Source: Ruminococcus flavefaciens MA2007
GTDB lineage: Bacteria > Bacillota > Clostridia > Oscillospirales > Ruminococcaceae
Direction of reading: 5' to 3'
Length of the DNA: 64,000 nucleotides
Assembly (NCBI RefSeq): GCF_000621845.1
Contig: NZ_JHXF01000013.1
Location: forward strand, 49,830-113,829
Position 1 is the stretch's first letter; each line of letters begins with the position of its first letter. Both the position numbers and the translations under genes were made by a program. The notes below the pieces were generated by a model that worked only from the letters and a program-made list of their open reading frames with translations, searched no databases and had not been told where the DNA came from. Of this stretch, positions 8,699-16,728 are shown piece by piece.

Positions 8699-9208
8699 TT
8701 AATTCAGTAATTTCAGAAAAATCCATGCCAACATTGCTGAAGCAAATATTTCAATAATTAGTTTATGCAACTCTTTACCGTCCCATTGTGGCTCAACATT
8801 CCATACTTCGGGAGTTTTTCCTGTTTTTTGCTTTATCAATATACCAAAAATCTTTGTTTTGGTGAACATCCACCAATCAAGAACAACAGCATCGAAGATT
8901 GAGATCATCCAGAAGAAGATCACAAAACGGAGAGTAAGCTGCCAGAAATTCATACCGGAGGTCACGCCTTGTTTTCCTGCAGATATAATCGTGATAATAT
9001 ACAGGACACCAATGACCAATGTCAGTATAGAAAGCGAGATTTTTCCTTTCAAGCTGAATTTTCTGCTTATCCCATGATCCTCCAATATTTTTTTCGCATT
9101 TGGAGTCATACACCAATAAGCAACCTGAGGTGCCGCGAAAGCACCAATCAGACAAAATGCAGTGAGAAGGATTATGCCGATCACACCATATACTAGATTT
9201 AATAACAT
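8699..9208 (-). CDS. Hypothetical membrane protein
   Basis: The 169-residue protein has four predicted membrane segments, at about residues 5-30, 52-75, 85-108 and 148-168, and a central loop with WWMFTKTKIFG. I do not recognise a characterised family. It lies between the alpha/beta hydrolase (112 bases downstream) and a methyltransferase gene (73 bases upstream), in operon direction. Confidence 0.65.
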   Translation of the reverse strand: MLLNLVYGVIGIILLTAFCLIGAFAAPQVAYWCMTPNAKKILEDHGISRKFSLKGKISLSILTLVIGVLYIITIISAGKQGVTSGMNFWQLTLRFVIFFWMISIFDAVVLDWWMFTKTKIFGILIKQKTGKTPEVWNVEPQWDGKELHKLIIEIFASAMLAWIFLKLLN

Positions 9209-9281
9209 TTATACCATCTCTTCACTAATAGTACTTTAAATTCTTTGAAAAGAATAAGTACAGGACGTTTTTTACCTAGAA

Positions 9282-9905
9282 CTATTTCTTAGCAATTACG
9301 GTGATCCATGGCTTTGAAGGATGATGATCGGATTTCACACTTGTGAAACCAGCTGCTTTTAAAGCTGCTGTGATCTCAGCAGGAGTATAGCAGCGCATAC
9401 CGTCAATAATGGATTCAAACTTCTTGCTCGTCTGGTCTGTACCGTCAGACTCGTTGCAAATCATAAAATATCCGTCGTCTTTCAGAATATTTGCGACCTG
9501 CGAAAAGCATTTTTCAAGTCCCGGCCAGAAGTAGATCGTTTCAAATGCTGTTACAAGCTCAAAGCTGTCGACGTCAAGTGGCAGCTTCGAAACATCACCC
9601 TGAATTACTCTGCATCTACCTGCGTCGATCATTGCCTGATTGTATTCCTTTGCCTTCTGGACAGAAAGTGCAGAGTAGTCCATTGCGGTAACATTTGCCT
9701 GCGGATATTTTTTCAGAAGCTCTCCTGCATTTCTGCCTGCACCGCAGCCAAGATCGGCTGCCTTTTTTGGAGAGAGCTTCGGCAGATGCTCAAATCCCCA
9801 GTCCGCAAGCTTTGCGTGACCTGAGTTCATACCTTTAAGCATCATCTTTCCGAGTGTACCTTCTGGTTTTCTTGTCTGACTAAAAAACTTCTTCATTAGT
9901 CCCAT
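9282..9905 (-). CDS. Class I SAM methyltransferase
   Basis: In this 207-residue protein, motif I AADLGCGAGRNAGELL is at about residues 49-64, and the ribose-binding Asp is in VTAMDYSALS. FELVTAFETIYFWPGLEKCF matches the paralogue at 6418-7014. The N-terminal RKPEGTLGKMMLKGMNSGHA is also shared with it. Start at 9905 (AAAGGAG upstream); an in-frame Met at 9896 is an alternative. The start lies two bases after the stop of the 31-codon ORF at 9908-10003, suggesting coupling. Confidence 0.9.
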   Translation of the reverse strand: MGLMKKFFSQTRKPEGTLGKMMLKGMNSGHAKLADWGFEHLPKLSPKKAADLGCGAGRNAGELLKKYPQANVTAMDYSALSVQKAKEYNQAMIDAGRCRVIQGDVSKLPLDVDSFELVTAFETIYFWPGLEKCFSQVANILKDDGYFMICNESDGTDQTSKKFESIIDGMRCYTPAEITAALKAAGFTSVKSDHHPSKPWITVIAKK

Positions 9906-9907
9906 AA

Positions 9908-10003
9908 CTATGATTCTCCTTTGTAATTATTCAATGCAACACTGTTCAGCTCGTATGTGCCTGTTTTGAATACGTTTTTCTGAGATATATCATATTTTTC
10001 CAT
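9908..10003 (-). CDS. Candidate 31-residue peptide upstream of methyltransferase
   Basis: A complete small ORF has an AGGAG site 10 bases before its ATG. The product begins MEKYDISQKNVFKTGTYEL and ends in NNYKGES. Its stop (TAG) is two bases from the ATG of the methyltransferase at 9905. The part coding for FKTGTYEL is in a 22-bp duplicate also present at 3613-3634. It might be a leader peptide, a small modified peptide precursor, or the end of a decayed gene. No Cys or typical lantipeptide core is present. Confidence 0.45.
   Translation of the reverse strand: MEKYDISQKNVFKTGTYELNSVALNNYKGES
9950..9971. repeat. 22-bp duplicate, copy 2 (with 3613-3634)
   Basis: This copy is identical over 22 bases to 3613-3634 and lies inside the small ORF 9908-10003. 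The two copies stand near opposite ends of the methyltransferase gene run. Confidence 0.6.
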
Positions 10004-10021
10004 TGCTCTAAACTCCTAAAT

Positions 10022-10687
10022 TCATTGTTTTACTGCACAGAAATACACCATAGAACCTTCAACATTAAAATCAGTCAGATCATAAACCTTATGTAAACGC
10101 TTTTTCAATTTATCAGCAGTATCAAACGGCGGCGTAAACCAGCCTTTTTTAGCCAAGAAATATCGTACAAGGCTGTCAGTTATCTTTGACTCGCCCTTGA
10201 TATAAAAGCAGGCTATAAAACTTCCGCCTTTTTTCAGTACACGGTAAGTTTCACGAAATGCCGCCTTTTTATCAGGAAAAGCATGAAAACCATTCATGCT
10301 GAGCACAATATCAAATGATTCATTCTTGTACGGAAGCTGTCCGACATCCCCCTGAACAAGATTGACGTTTTCAAGTCTTTTCATACGTTCACGAGCTTTA
10401 GAAAGCATATCGTCACTGTAATCAAGGCAAATAATATCAGCATTTCCCAGAACTGAATATTTGTTGTGTGTAAAAACAGCTGTCCCCACAGGCACATCAA
10501 GCAGTCTGCCTGAAAATTCATCAGGAATATATGAAAGCACTTTTTCCGCAATTTCATTATCGTCCACATTGCTCCAGAACAAACGGATATACAGCTTGCT
10601 CCACCATTTACCTTTTGTCAGAACATCATCATAGATATCACGCGACTTCTTGTAGGAGCTTTTGATATCATCATATTGTTTTAACAT
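10022..10687 (-). CDS. Class I SAM methyltransferase
   Basis: The 221-residue protein is of the UbiE/methyltransf_11 type. Motif I is divergent, GRLLDVPVGTAVFTH near residues 59-73, with Pro-Val where most enzymes have Gly-Cys. The acidic residue after strand 2 is in IICLDYSDDML, and FDIVLSMNGFHAFPD follows motif II. An upstream in-frame ATG would add eight residues, but the ATG at 10687 overlaps the stop of the preceding gene as TAATG and is preferred. Its partner is the upstream methyltransferase at 10687-11331. Confidence 0.87.
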   Translation of the reverse strand: MLKQYDDIKSSYKKSRDIYDDVLTKGKWWSKLYIRLFWSNVDDNEIAEKVLSYIPDEFSGRLLDVPVGTAVFTHNKYSVLGNADIICLDYSDDMLSKARERMKRLENVNLVQGDVGQLPYKNESFDIVLSMNGFHAFPDKKAAFRETYRVLKKGGSFIACFYIKGESKITDSLVRYFLAKKGWFTPPFDTADKLKKRLHKVYDLTDFNVEGSMVYFCAVKQ

Positions 10688-11331
10688 TATCCAGCCTTCC
10701 TTGCAACACAATGCAGACGGCAGAAGCCTCTCTTTTCAAAGGATTCCATTTGAAGTCCTGCGCCGTCACACAGCTTTTTGATATCATCTCTGCCGTATAT
10801 CCGAACATCGCCCTTGCCTGTCAGGTTCACGAGCTTTACACCGATGTGATTAAACAGCCAGCGTTTAACTGACGGCTCAACTGTAATATCACGCAGAATA
10901 AATCTGCCATTAGGTCGAAGAACACGGTAAACACTATTGAAAAAATCCTGCGGATTCGGGTAATGATGAAAGCTCTCACAGCAGATCATCACATCAAAGG
11001 AATTATCAGCAAATGGCATATTCTCACAATCACCGACTATGAGTTCTACATTCTTTATATTTTTTCTTTTTGCAACTTCTATCATTTTCGGTGTCAGGTC
11101 AATACCTGTGTAATGCTTGTCAGGATATTTCTTATGCAACAGCGTCAGCATAGGACCAGTTCCACAGCCGCAGTCCAGAAGGTCGGTAAATGGCTCTTTT
11201 TCAAGCTCTGCCAGCACATCGGGATAATCCTTTTTGCACATATTATATACGCCGGCATTGTCAGATTCATATATCTCGGCAGCTTTGGTGAACTCCTTTA
11301 TTGATAAGTCTTTATATTCTCTTGGTGTCAT
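10687..11331 (-). CDS. Class I SAM methyltransferase
   Basis: In this 214-residue protein, motif I LLDCGCGTGPMLTLL is near residues 50-64, the ribose-binding Asp is in YTGIDLTPKM, and FDVMICCESFHHYPNP contains the post-II motif of UbiE-type enzymes. The C-terminus is Cys-rich (FCRLHC). Its start follows a GGAGG site. The stop shares one base with the start of the next methyltransferase, so the two are probably made in equal amounts. Confidence 0.9.
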   Translation of the reverse strand: MTPREYKDLSIKEFTKAAEIYESDNAGVYNMCKKDYPDVLAELEKEPFTDLLDCGCGTGPMLTLLHKKYPDKHYTGIDLTPKMIEVAKRKNIKNVELIVGDCENMPFADNSFDVMICCESFHHYPNPQDFFNSVYRVLRPNGRFILRDITVEPSVKRWLFNHIGVKLVNLTGKGDVRIYGRDDIKKLCDGAGLQMESFEKRGFCRLHCVARKAG

Positions 11332-11361
11332 TATATTACCTCCATCGATTTAGAACGCTGT

Positions 11362-11544
11362 TTACCAGACATGATTGATCCAGTCAAGCAGCAACTTTTT
11401 TAATTTTTCACGCTCTGCAGCACAGTGTTTCGGATACTGCTTTTCAATCTTGAAAAGCAACCTGTATAGCGGAGAGTTTTTTGTTATCATTACATGGCTT
11501 AAATATGGGAACGCTATATGCTTGTGTGCATATGATAATGACAA
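11362..11544 (-). CDS. Small ORF, doubtful
   Basis: A 60-codon frame ends in an amphipathic stretch (AAEREKLKKLLLDWINHVW). There is no good ribosome binding site before either possible Met. It may be the C-terminal remnant of a lost gene between the GNAT gene and the methyltransferase. I recognise no family. Confidence 0.25.
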   Translation of the reverse strand: MSLSYAHKHIAFPYLSHVMITKNSPLYRLLFKIEKQYPKHCAAEREKLKKLLLDWINHVW

Positions 11545-11555
11545 GGATGCTCATA

Positions 11556-12185
11556 TCAATTCATTCCTTCCTTGTTGTACATCAGATCATATATCTTACA
11601 GCCTGCCGCAGTTCGTGTCTGAACGAGCTTCATTCCGAGATGTACATAGCGGTCGCATTTGCCCTTGGCATCTGTATCAAGTATGCAGGGACAGCCGTTT
11701 TTGTCTGCCATTTTATAAGCAAACTCCATCAACTTCCGCATATATCCCTGTCCTTGATACTGTTCTGTAACAATCAGCATTTCAACCTTGACATAGGGCT
11801 TCTTCTGCTTTTTCATCTGTATCTCAAGTGGCTTGATGTCACAGCCGCTGTTTGCCTGTTTCAGAAATGGAAACAGTTTGCCCCAGCCGCCAAGCGCATT
11901 TTTCATTCGCCGTGCCATTTTGACAATGCTTCGGAAATTCGGATGATTTCCTTTTGTATCAGTGATGAGAATATAGCCCTCACTGTTATCGGTGCAGTAA
12001 AACGTTCCGCTTTCGATGCCTGCAATAACAAAGGATTTCATGTATTCGGTCATAGCCGATTTTGACGGAAAGAACGGCTTCAATCCGCCTTCATTTGGTT
12101 CATATGGGAAATCCCAGAACGACGCACCGATTAGTGCGGATATTTCATCTATTTTCTCTTTTGATAATGAGCGTACTTTTTTCAT
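11556..12185 (-). CDS. GNAT family N-acetyltransferase
   Basis: The 209-residue protein carries the acetyl-CoA motif VTEQYQGQGYMRKLMEFA (the QGQG[YK]M loop) near residues 140-157, preceded by the strand VKVEMLIV. GNAT enzymes acetylate amines or, less often, amino acids. The ATG at 12185 is chosen because AAAGGAAC lies 5-12 bases before it; an upstream in-frame start lacks a site. It lies in the operon between the LCMT-type methyltransferase and the tandem class I enzymes. The substrate is unknown. Confidence 0.85.
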   Translation of the reverse strand: MKKVRSLSKEKIDEISALIGASFWDFPYEPNEGGLKPFFPSKSAMTEYMKSFVIAGIESGTFYCTDNSEGYILITDTKGNHPNFRSIVKMARRMKNALGGWGKLFPFLKQANSGCDIKPLEIQMKKQKKPYVKVEMLIVTEQYQGQGYMRKLMEFAYKMADKNGCPCILDTDAKGKCDRYVHLGMKLVQTRTAAGCKIYDLMYNKEGMN

Positions 12186-12234
12186 TGCTGTTCCTTTCCT
12201 CTGTGCATGGTCATTCTCTGAAATAATCGTAACG

Positions 12235-13032
12235 TTACCATCTGAAAGTCGCCCAGCGATCATTCATCTTAGGCAATAACAGTGCAAAAAGCTTTGCTCG
12301 TATGCTGTATTTCTTCATCTCTTCATTGAAGCTGTGTTCTTCCACAAACCGTATACCGTCTGTCAGATCAGCGATCTCCTGTCCCGAATCAGTGCCGGAC
12401 ATGAAGTGCGCATTTGTATTTTTTACTGTATCGTGATGCTTTTCGCTTTTCTGCATTGCCTTGCAGTTCTGCTCAGCGATCAGTATACCGCCGTCAGGAA
12501 AGTTATTTTTCAGAACTTCAAGAAAAGTACGTATCTGATCAAGTGTCAGGTACATAAATAAGCCCTCAGCAATAAAAACAGGTTTGGATCTTCTGCCGGC
12601 AAGCGCTTCCTGTACCGTTTTACACCAGTCGCTTTCCAGTGCATTTCCTGCAATCATCGTTACACGTTCACGTTCAGTAAAAGCCTTTCTTCTTGCAGCG
12701 ATAGAATCCGGAAGGTCAAGATCGAACCACTCTATCCTGCCGTTATCTACTCTTTCAAATCTGTTGTCAAAGCCTGCACCTACATTTACAATTACAGTAT
12801 CAGGGGCTTTCCTGATTATTCCTTTCAGCTGACGGTCAAGCATTATTGTTCGCGCAATTACTCCTTCATGAGACATGAACTTATCATACGGAGTGGTATC
12901 AATATTCAGTGTCTTTATGATCTCCACTGCTTTCCTGTCTTTGACACGAGCGTTTTTTCTGAGTGTTTCATTTGCCTTTACAGCAAGAGGGATAAGTGCA
13001 GTAGTCTGCACATCGCCTAATCTTAATTCCAT
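12235..13032 (-). CDS. O-methyltransferase, leucine carboxyl methyltransferase family
   Basis: The 265-residue protein resembles the LCM/PPM1 family, whose bacterial members methylate carboxylates or hydroxyls of natural products: TVIVNVGAGFDNRFERVD (SAM motif), WFDLDLPDSIAARR (acidic ribose site) and PVFIAEGLFMYLTLDQIR are all characteristic. The start at 13032 follows AAGGAG; the longer frame beginning at 13185 overlaps the upstream permease gene and is not used. It lies 20 bases after the permease gene. Confidence 0.9.
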   Translation of the reverse strand: MELRLGDVQTTALIPLAVKANETLRKNARVKDRKAVEIIKTLNIDTTPYDKFMSHEGVIARTIMLDRQLKGIIRKAPDTVIVNVGAGFDNRFERVDNGRIEWFDLDLPDSIAARRKAFTERERVTMIAGNALESDWCKTVQEALAGRRSKPVFIAEGLFMYLTLDQIRTFLEVLKNNFPDGGILIAEQNCKAMQKSEKHHDTVKNTNAHFMSGTDSGQEIADLTDGIRFVEEHSFNEEMKKYSIRAKLFALLLPKMNDRWATFRW

Positions 13033-13052
13033 AATAATTACTCCTTTAATAT

Positions 13053-15347
13053 TTATTCCATACCTTTCAGCACTTCGACCATGTCTATCTTCTTTATCCT
13101 GCGCGAGAACATAAAGCTGACAAGTACAGATACAGTCATTACAAATATTGCCGCAATTATATATGTTGTCGGTGCAATATAGCACGGCCAGTCAACTGCG
13201 TCGCCGTTGGAGTCCATCATTGCCTGCAATGGTACACGTCCGAGGGGGAGCCCCAATATGCAGCCGATAATGGACAGCCACAGGTTTTGTGTAGAGAGTA
13301 GTCGACGTATAGCGCTGCTCTTAAAGCCAAGAACTTTAAGAGTTGCAAATTCCTTTTCGCGCTCATTGAATGAAAGATTACCCGAATTATAGAGAACTAT
13401 GACTATCAGCAGGACTGAGAATATCACCATGAAATATACCAGCAGATTCATTATCTCCATCATCTTGTCAAAGGCAGCGATAAGATCTTTCATACTGTGA
13501 ACTGCGGAAACACAGTCGTTATCGGCAGTATTTTCACAGTTGTTCTTCGATACCAGCATTACAGGTCGGAAGTCCATTCCTACTGCCTCGTAATCCTCAC
13601 GCAGCATTGTTATTCCCGTAATATTCGGGTGGCGCGATATAAGTCCTATTTTACTCTCGTTCCATTCAGAACCTGTCGCTGTTTTCCAGTAAACCTTGTC
13701 TCCCTCTGAAAGTCCCAGCTTTTTTGCCTGTTTCATAGTCAGAGCAACAGTGCCTTTCCTTATGGGAGTTGTTCTGAGCTCTGTATCCGATACGCAGTAG
13801 AGCTGCTCTCCCTCGGTAACTGCCAGTTTACAGCTTATGATACCATCGGAAGTCGGGTGTTCCTTTGCAGCTATGGATATCGCTTCCATAGCTATAAGCT
13901 CACCGCCTGTCTCGATTTTTAACTCTTCAGCCTGTTCGGGAGTGCAGCTGTCATTGAGCAGCACCTGATACTCATAATTCTGGATATCATGGAAATACCA
14001 GTCACGGACATAATCTACTGTGTCATAGGCACCAAGTCCAAGCTCCATTATCATCATACCCATGCAGGTGCCGAAAACTCCCATAAACGCCCTCATTTTA
14101 GAACGTGATATATCGCGGAGATTGTACCTTACATTGAAACTGAGCTTTTTCCAGAACGGCAGCTTCTCAAAAATGCAGGGCTTTGCAGTCTTGGCAGCCG
14201 CAGGTCTGAGAGCTTCCGACGGGTGTATCTTCAGTATCTGCTTGCAGCTAAGATAAGACGTTCCCGTACATATAAACATAAGAACCGCCGCAACTATGAT
14301 ACTCTTGTAGCTGAATCCGGGCTGCCAGTTCGGAAGAGTGTAGAACTGACTGAACATATTCACCATAAGTCTGCCGAATGTCAGTATGCCGAGTATTATT
14401 CCAAGGATACAGCCAATCGTCGACAGTACAAAGCTGTAGCTAAGGTAGTGAGCAAGTATCTTTCGCTTTTTCATTCCGAGAGCGTTGAGCGTGCCTATCT
14501 GTGTTCTCTGCTGTGCTATCATACGTTTCATAGTGGTGATAATAACGAGCAGTGCAATAGCTACGAATACAAAAGAGAATATGTACGAAAAGCTGTCGTG
14601 CTGTGCAAGCTCGTCCGAAAGCTGATACCAGCCGCGAATGCTGTTTCTGTCGGCAAAATATGCGTAATTATCGCCAAGAGCATTTGCGATATCCTTTTCG
14701 TAGCTAAGCGCCTTGCCGTCGCAGGTAAAAATTATCTCGTTATTTATACGCATTTCCTCAGGCAGGACTTTCTGCGATAAATAAGCAAATCCTATGTTAT
14801 GAAAGTCCGTATCAGTATCAGTCGAGGCGCAGGCGAATTCATATTCGGGAGTAACGATAAGTCCCTTGACTTCTTTTTCGATGTCAAGTCCCATAACATG
14901 AACTGTGAATTTGTCACCGACTTTTATTCCCCATGTCTCGGCAAAGCGGCTGAAAAGCCAAAGCCCGTCTGTATCATCCGCATTGAAGTCATCACCCTCA
15001 ATCGTGCGCGGTATCGTAACATCAGCACTGTTCTGAAAATAGCAGTACATTTCCGCAGTATTGTATTTTTCATCAGCTTTTCCGAGCACCTCGGTTCGTC
15101 GCTGCACGTCTTTGACGCCGCTGATATCTGCAATTTTCTTTGCCTGTTCCTCACTGAAATCCGCACCGTATATCCAGCCGTCAGCAAAGTTTGAACTGTT
15201 TTCAAAATCGTTTCTTGCTTTGTTGCCTCCGATGACATTTGCCTGAAATCCCGTATAGCACCACATTGCTATCAGAGACAGTATCATTATTGAAAAGAAC
15301 TGTGCAAAGTTAGCCTTGATGTCACGAAGCATTTTCTTTCTGAGCAT
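13053..15347 (-). CDS. ABC transporter permease (MacB/FtsX type)
   Basis: The 764-residue protein has an N-terminal transmembrane helix, a large extracytoplasmic domain, three helices around residues 255-390 (with the FtsX motif LNALGMKKRKILAHY), a fourth helix near 425, a second extracytoplasmic domain and a C-terminal three-helix FtsX block with FATLKVLGFKSSAIRRLL. This duplicated arrangement (one fused permease) is typical of Firmicutes exporters for peptides, lipids or antibiotics. Start at 15347 ATG with GAGG upstream; a GTG at 15356 is possible. It pairs with the ATPase gene 10 bases upstream. Confidence 0.92.
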   Translation of the reverse strand: MLRKKMLRDIKANFAQFFSIMILSLIAMWCYTGFQANVIGGNKARNDFENSSNFADGWIYGADFSEEQAKKIADISGVKDVQRRTEVLGKADEKYNTAEMYCYFQNSADVTIPRTIEGDDFNADDTDGLWLFSRFAETWGIKVGDKFTVHVMGLDIEKEVKGLIVTPEYEFACASTDTDTDFHNIGFAYLSQKVLPEEMRINNEIIFTCDGKALSYEKDIANALGDNYAYFADRNSIRGWYQLSDELAQHDSFSYIFSFVFVAIALLVIITTMKRMIAQQRTQIGTLNALGMKKRKILAHYLSYSFVLSTIGCILGIILGILTFGRLMVNMFSQFYTLPNWQPGFSYKSIIVAAVLMFICTGTSYLSCKQILKIHPSEALRPAAAKTAKPCIFEKLPFWKKLSFNVRYNLRDISRSKMRAFMGVFGTCMGMMIMELGLGAYDTVDYVRDWYFHDIQNYEYQVLLNDSCTPEQAEELKIETGGELIAMEAISIAAKEHPTSDGIISCKLAVTEGEQLYCVSDTELRTTPIRKGTVALTMKQAKKLGLSEGDKVYWKTATGSEWNESKIGLISRHPNITGITMLREDYEAVGMDFRPVMLVSKNNCENTADNDCVSAVHSMKDLIAAFDKMMEIMNLLVYFMVIFSVLLIVIVLYNSGNLSFNEREKEFATLKVLGFKSSAIRRLLSTQNLWLSIIGCILGLPLGRVPLQAMMDSNGDAVDWPCYIAPTTYIIAAIFVMTVSVLVSFMFSRRIKKIDMVEVLKGME

Positions 15348-15357
15348 TGCTGTCACC

Positions 15358-16059
15358 TCACCAGTCGATATCGTTTACAGACAGCGGATTCTCATTGGTC
15401 TTTACAGACTTTATCTTACCGTTCCTCATGTGGATTATGCGGTTCGCACACTTTGCGATATCCGCATTATGGGTAACAAGAATGACGGTATTTCCATGCT
15501 CGGTAGAAAGCTTTTGCAGCAGGTCTATGACCAGCTTTCCCGTTTCCGAATCAAGTGCGCCAGTAGGCTCATCGCCGAGGATTATCTTCGGATCTTTGGC
15601 AAGAGCTCTTGCAATAGATACTCTCTGCTGCTGACCGCCTGACATCTGTGTCGGAAACTTATTCTTCTGGTCAGCAAGCCCCACGCGCTCAAGCATTTCA
15701 TCCGCACTCAGCGCAGATTTCTTTATGTCCTTGACAAGTGCTACATTTTCGTAAGCGGTAAGTCCTGGCAGAAGATTATAGAACTGGAATATGAAACCGA
15801 TAGTATCAGCACGGTATTCCGAAAGCTGTTTATCGCTATATGAAGATATATCCTTGCCATCAACGATCACTTTGCCCTCAGTCGGTACGTCCATTCCACC
15901 CAGCATATTCAGCACAGTGGACTTTCCTGCGCCCGACTGTCCGAGTATGACTACAAATTCTCCTTTTTCTATGGTAAAGCTCACATGGTCAACCGCTACC
16001 TGCTTTCCCTCACCTTTACCATAAATTTTTACTACGTTCTCGAATTCAACTGTTTTCAT
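15358..16059 (-). CDS. ABC transporter ATP-binding protein (MacB/LolD type)
   Basis: The 233-residue protein has Walker A GQSGAGKST (residues 39-47), Q-loop FQFYNLLPG, signature MSGGQQQR, Walker B IILGDEPTGALDS and H-loop LVTHN. The sequence is closest in style to the LolD/MacB/SalX ATPases that power export or membrane extraction. It partners the FtsX-type permease immediately downstream. As the second gene after the DtxR-type regulator (39-base gap), it is probably controlled by metal level. Confidence 0.95.
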   Translation of the reverse strand: MKTVEFENVVKIYGKGEGKQVAVDHVSFTIEKGEFVVILGQSGAGKSTVLNMLGGMDVPTEGKVIVDGKDISSYSDKQLSEYRADTIGFIFQFYNLLPGLTAYENVALVKDIKKSALSADEMLERVGLADQKNKFPTQMSGGQQQRVSIARALAKDPKIILGDEPTGALDSETGKLVIDLLQKLSTEHGNTVILVTHNADIAKCANRIIHMRNGKIKSVKTNENPLSVNDIDW

Positions 16060-16098
16060 ATATATCCCTCCAATTTGTTAGTCTTCGCAAACTTGATA

Positions 16099-16515
16099 TC
16101 AAAAAAATAAATCCTTCAATCTGTTATTTTCTTGCGATACTATCTCAGGATGCTTCTGAAAGAAAAAATCAAAAAGCGCTTTATATGACTCGTCGCACAT
16201 ACTGTGCTCCATTTTACACGCATCGATTTTTGCATTTTCTTCTCCTACGCCAAGATATCTTAACATATAAAAGAAAAAATAATACCTTCCTTTTATCTTT
16301 CTGGCAAGTTTCATTCCTTTTCTTGTCAGAATAATATGAGAACCGTTTATGCCTTCAATGTATCCTTCTTTCTCAAGTTCATGAACAGCTATACTGACCG
16401 TTGGCTTTGAAACGCCAAGTTCTCCGACTATATCAATGCCTCTGGCACTGCCGCACGATTCCTGAATTTTGAGTATAGTTCTAAGATAATTTTCCGTTTT
16501 TTCCTTACCGAGCAC
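16099..16515 (-). CDS. DtxR/MntR-family metal-dependent regulator
   Basis: The 138-residue protein has an N-terminal winged helix (residues about 5-60, with VGELGVSKPTVSIAVHELEKEGYIE) and a dimerisation domain containing DACKMEHSMCDE, which matches the metal-ligand region of DtxR/MntR proteins (Cys-x-x-Glu-His). There is no SH3-like domain. Such proteins repress metal uptake genes when Fe2+ or Mn2+ is bound. It heads the operon of exporter, methyltransferases and ZIP carrier. A palindrome just downstream of its own promoter start suggests autoregulation. Confidence 0.9.
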   Translation of the reverse strand: MLGKEKTENYLRTILKIQESCGSARGIDIVGELGVSKPTVSIAVHELEKEGYIEGINGSHIILTRKGMKLARKIKGRYYFFFYMLRYLGVGEENAKIDACKMEHSMCDESYKALFDFFFQKHPEIVSQENNRLKDLFF

Positions 16516-16545
16516 TAAAACACCTTCTTTAATTGTATAATAATA

Positions 16546-16561
16546 GTTAGTACGTAATAAC
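16546..16561. promoter_or_regulatory. Probable operator of the DtxR-headed operon
   Basis: GTTAGTACGTAATAAC is an imperfect palindrome (14 of 16 positions symmetric) at about +5 to +20 of the predicted transcript. Its GTTAGTA half is shared with the minus-strand reading of the operator at 3463-3480. Confidence 0.5.
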
Positions 16562-16572
16562 TTTATATTAAG

Positions 16573-16601
16573 ATTATATCACTAAACATTCGTATTGTCA
16601 A
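16573..16601 (-). promoter_or_regulatory. Promoter of the DtxR/methyltransferase operon
   Basis: TTGACA (16601-16596), a 17-base spacer and TATAAT (16578-16573): both hexamers match the consensus. No other promoter of this quality was noticed down to 3684, so it may drive the whole run of genes. Confidence 0.75.
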
Positions 16602-16668
16602 TATGAAGCATAAAAAAGAGGCGTAACTCTTGTTGTTTTATTTCTGTCATAATATCTTTATATAAGGA

Positions 16669-16716
16669 CAAAATTACGGAAACAGCACAGTAACTGTTGC
16701 TGCCTTCGTAATTTTA
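16669..16716 (-). terminator. Inverted repeat after the carrier-protein fragment
   Basis: Arms AAAATTACG/CGTAATTTT enclose a second stem. On the minus strand it lies just after the stop at 16729 and ends in a T-rich stretch, as expected for an intrinsic terminator. Confidence 0.5.
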
Positions 16717-16728
16717 ATTAATTTGATA

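Noticed and set aside
13033..13185. Longer N-terminus for the LCMT-type methyltransferase
   Set aside because: It would overlap the permease gene by 130 bases and lacks a ribosome site, while AAGGAG precedes the ATG at 13032.
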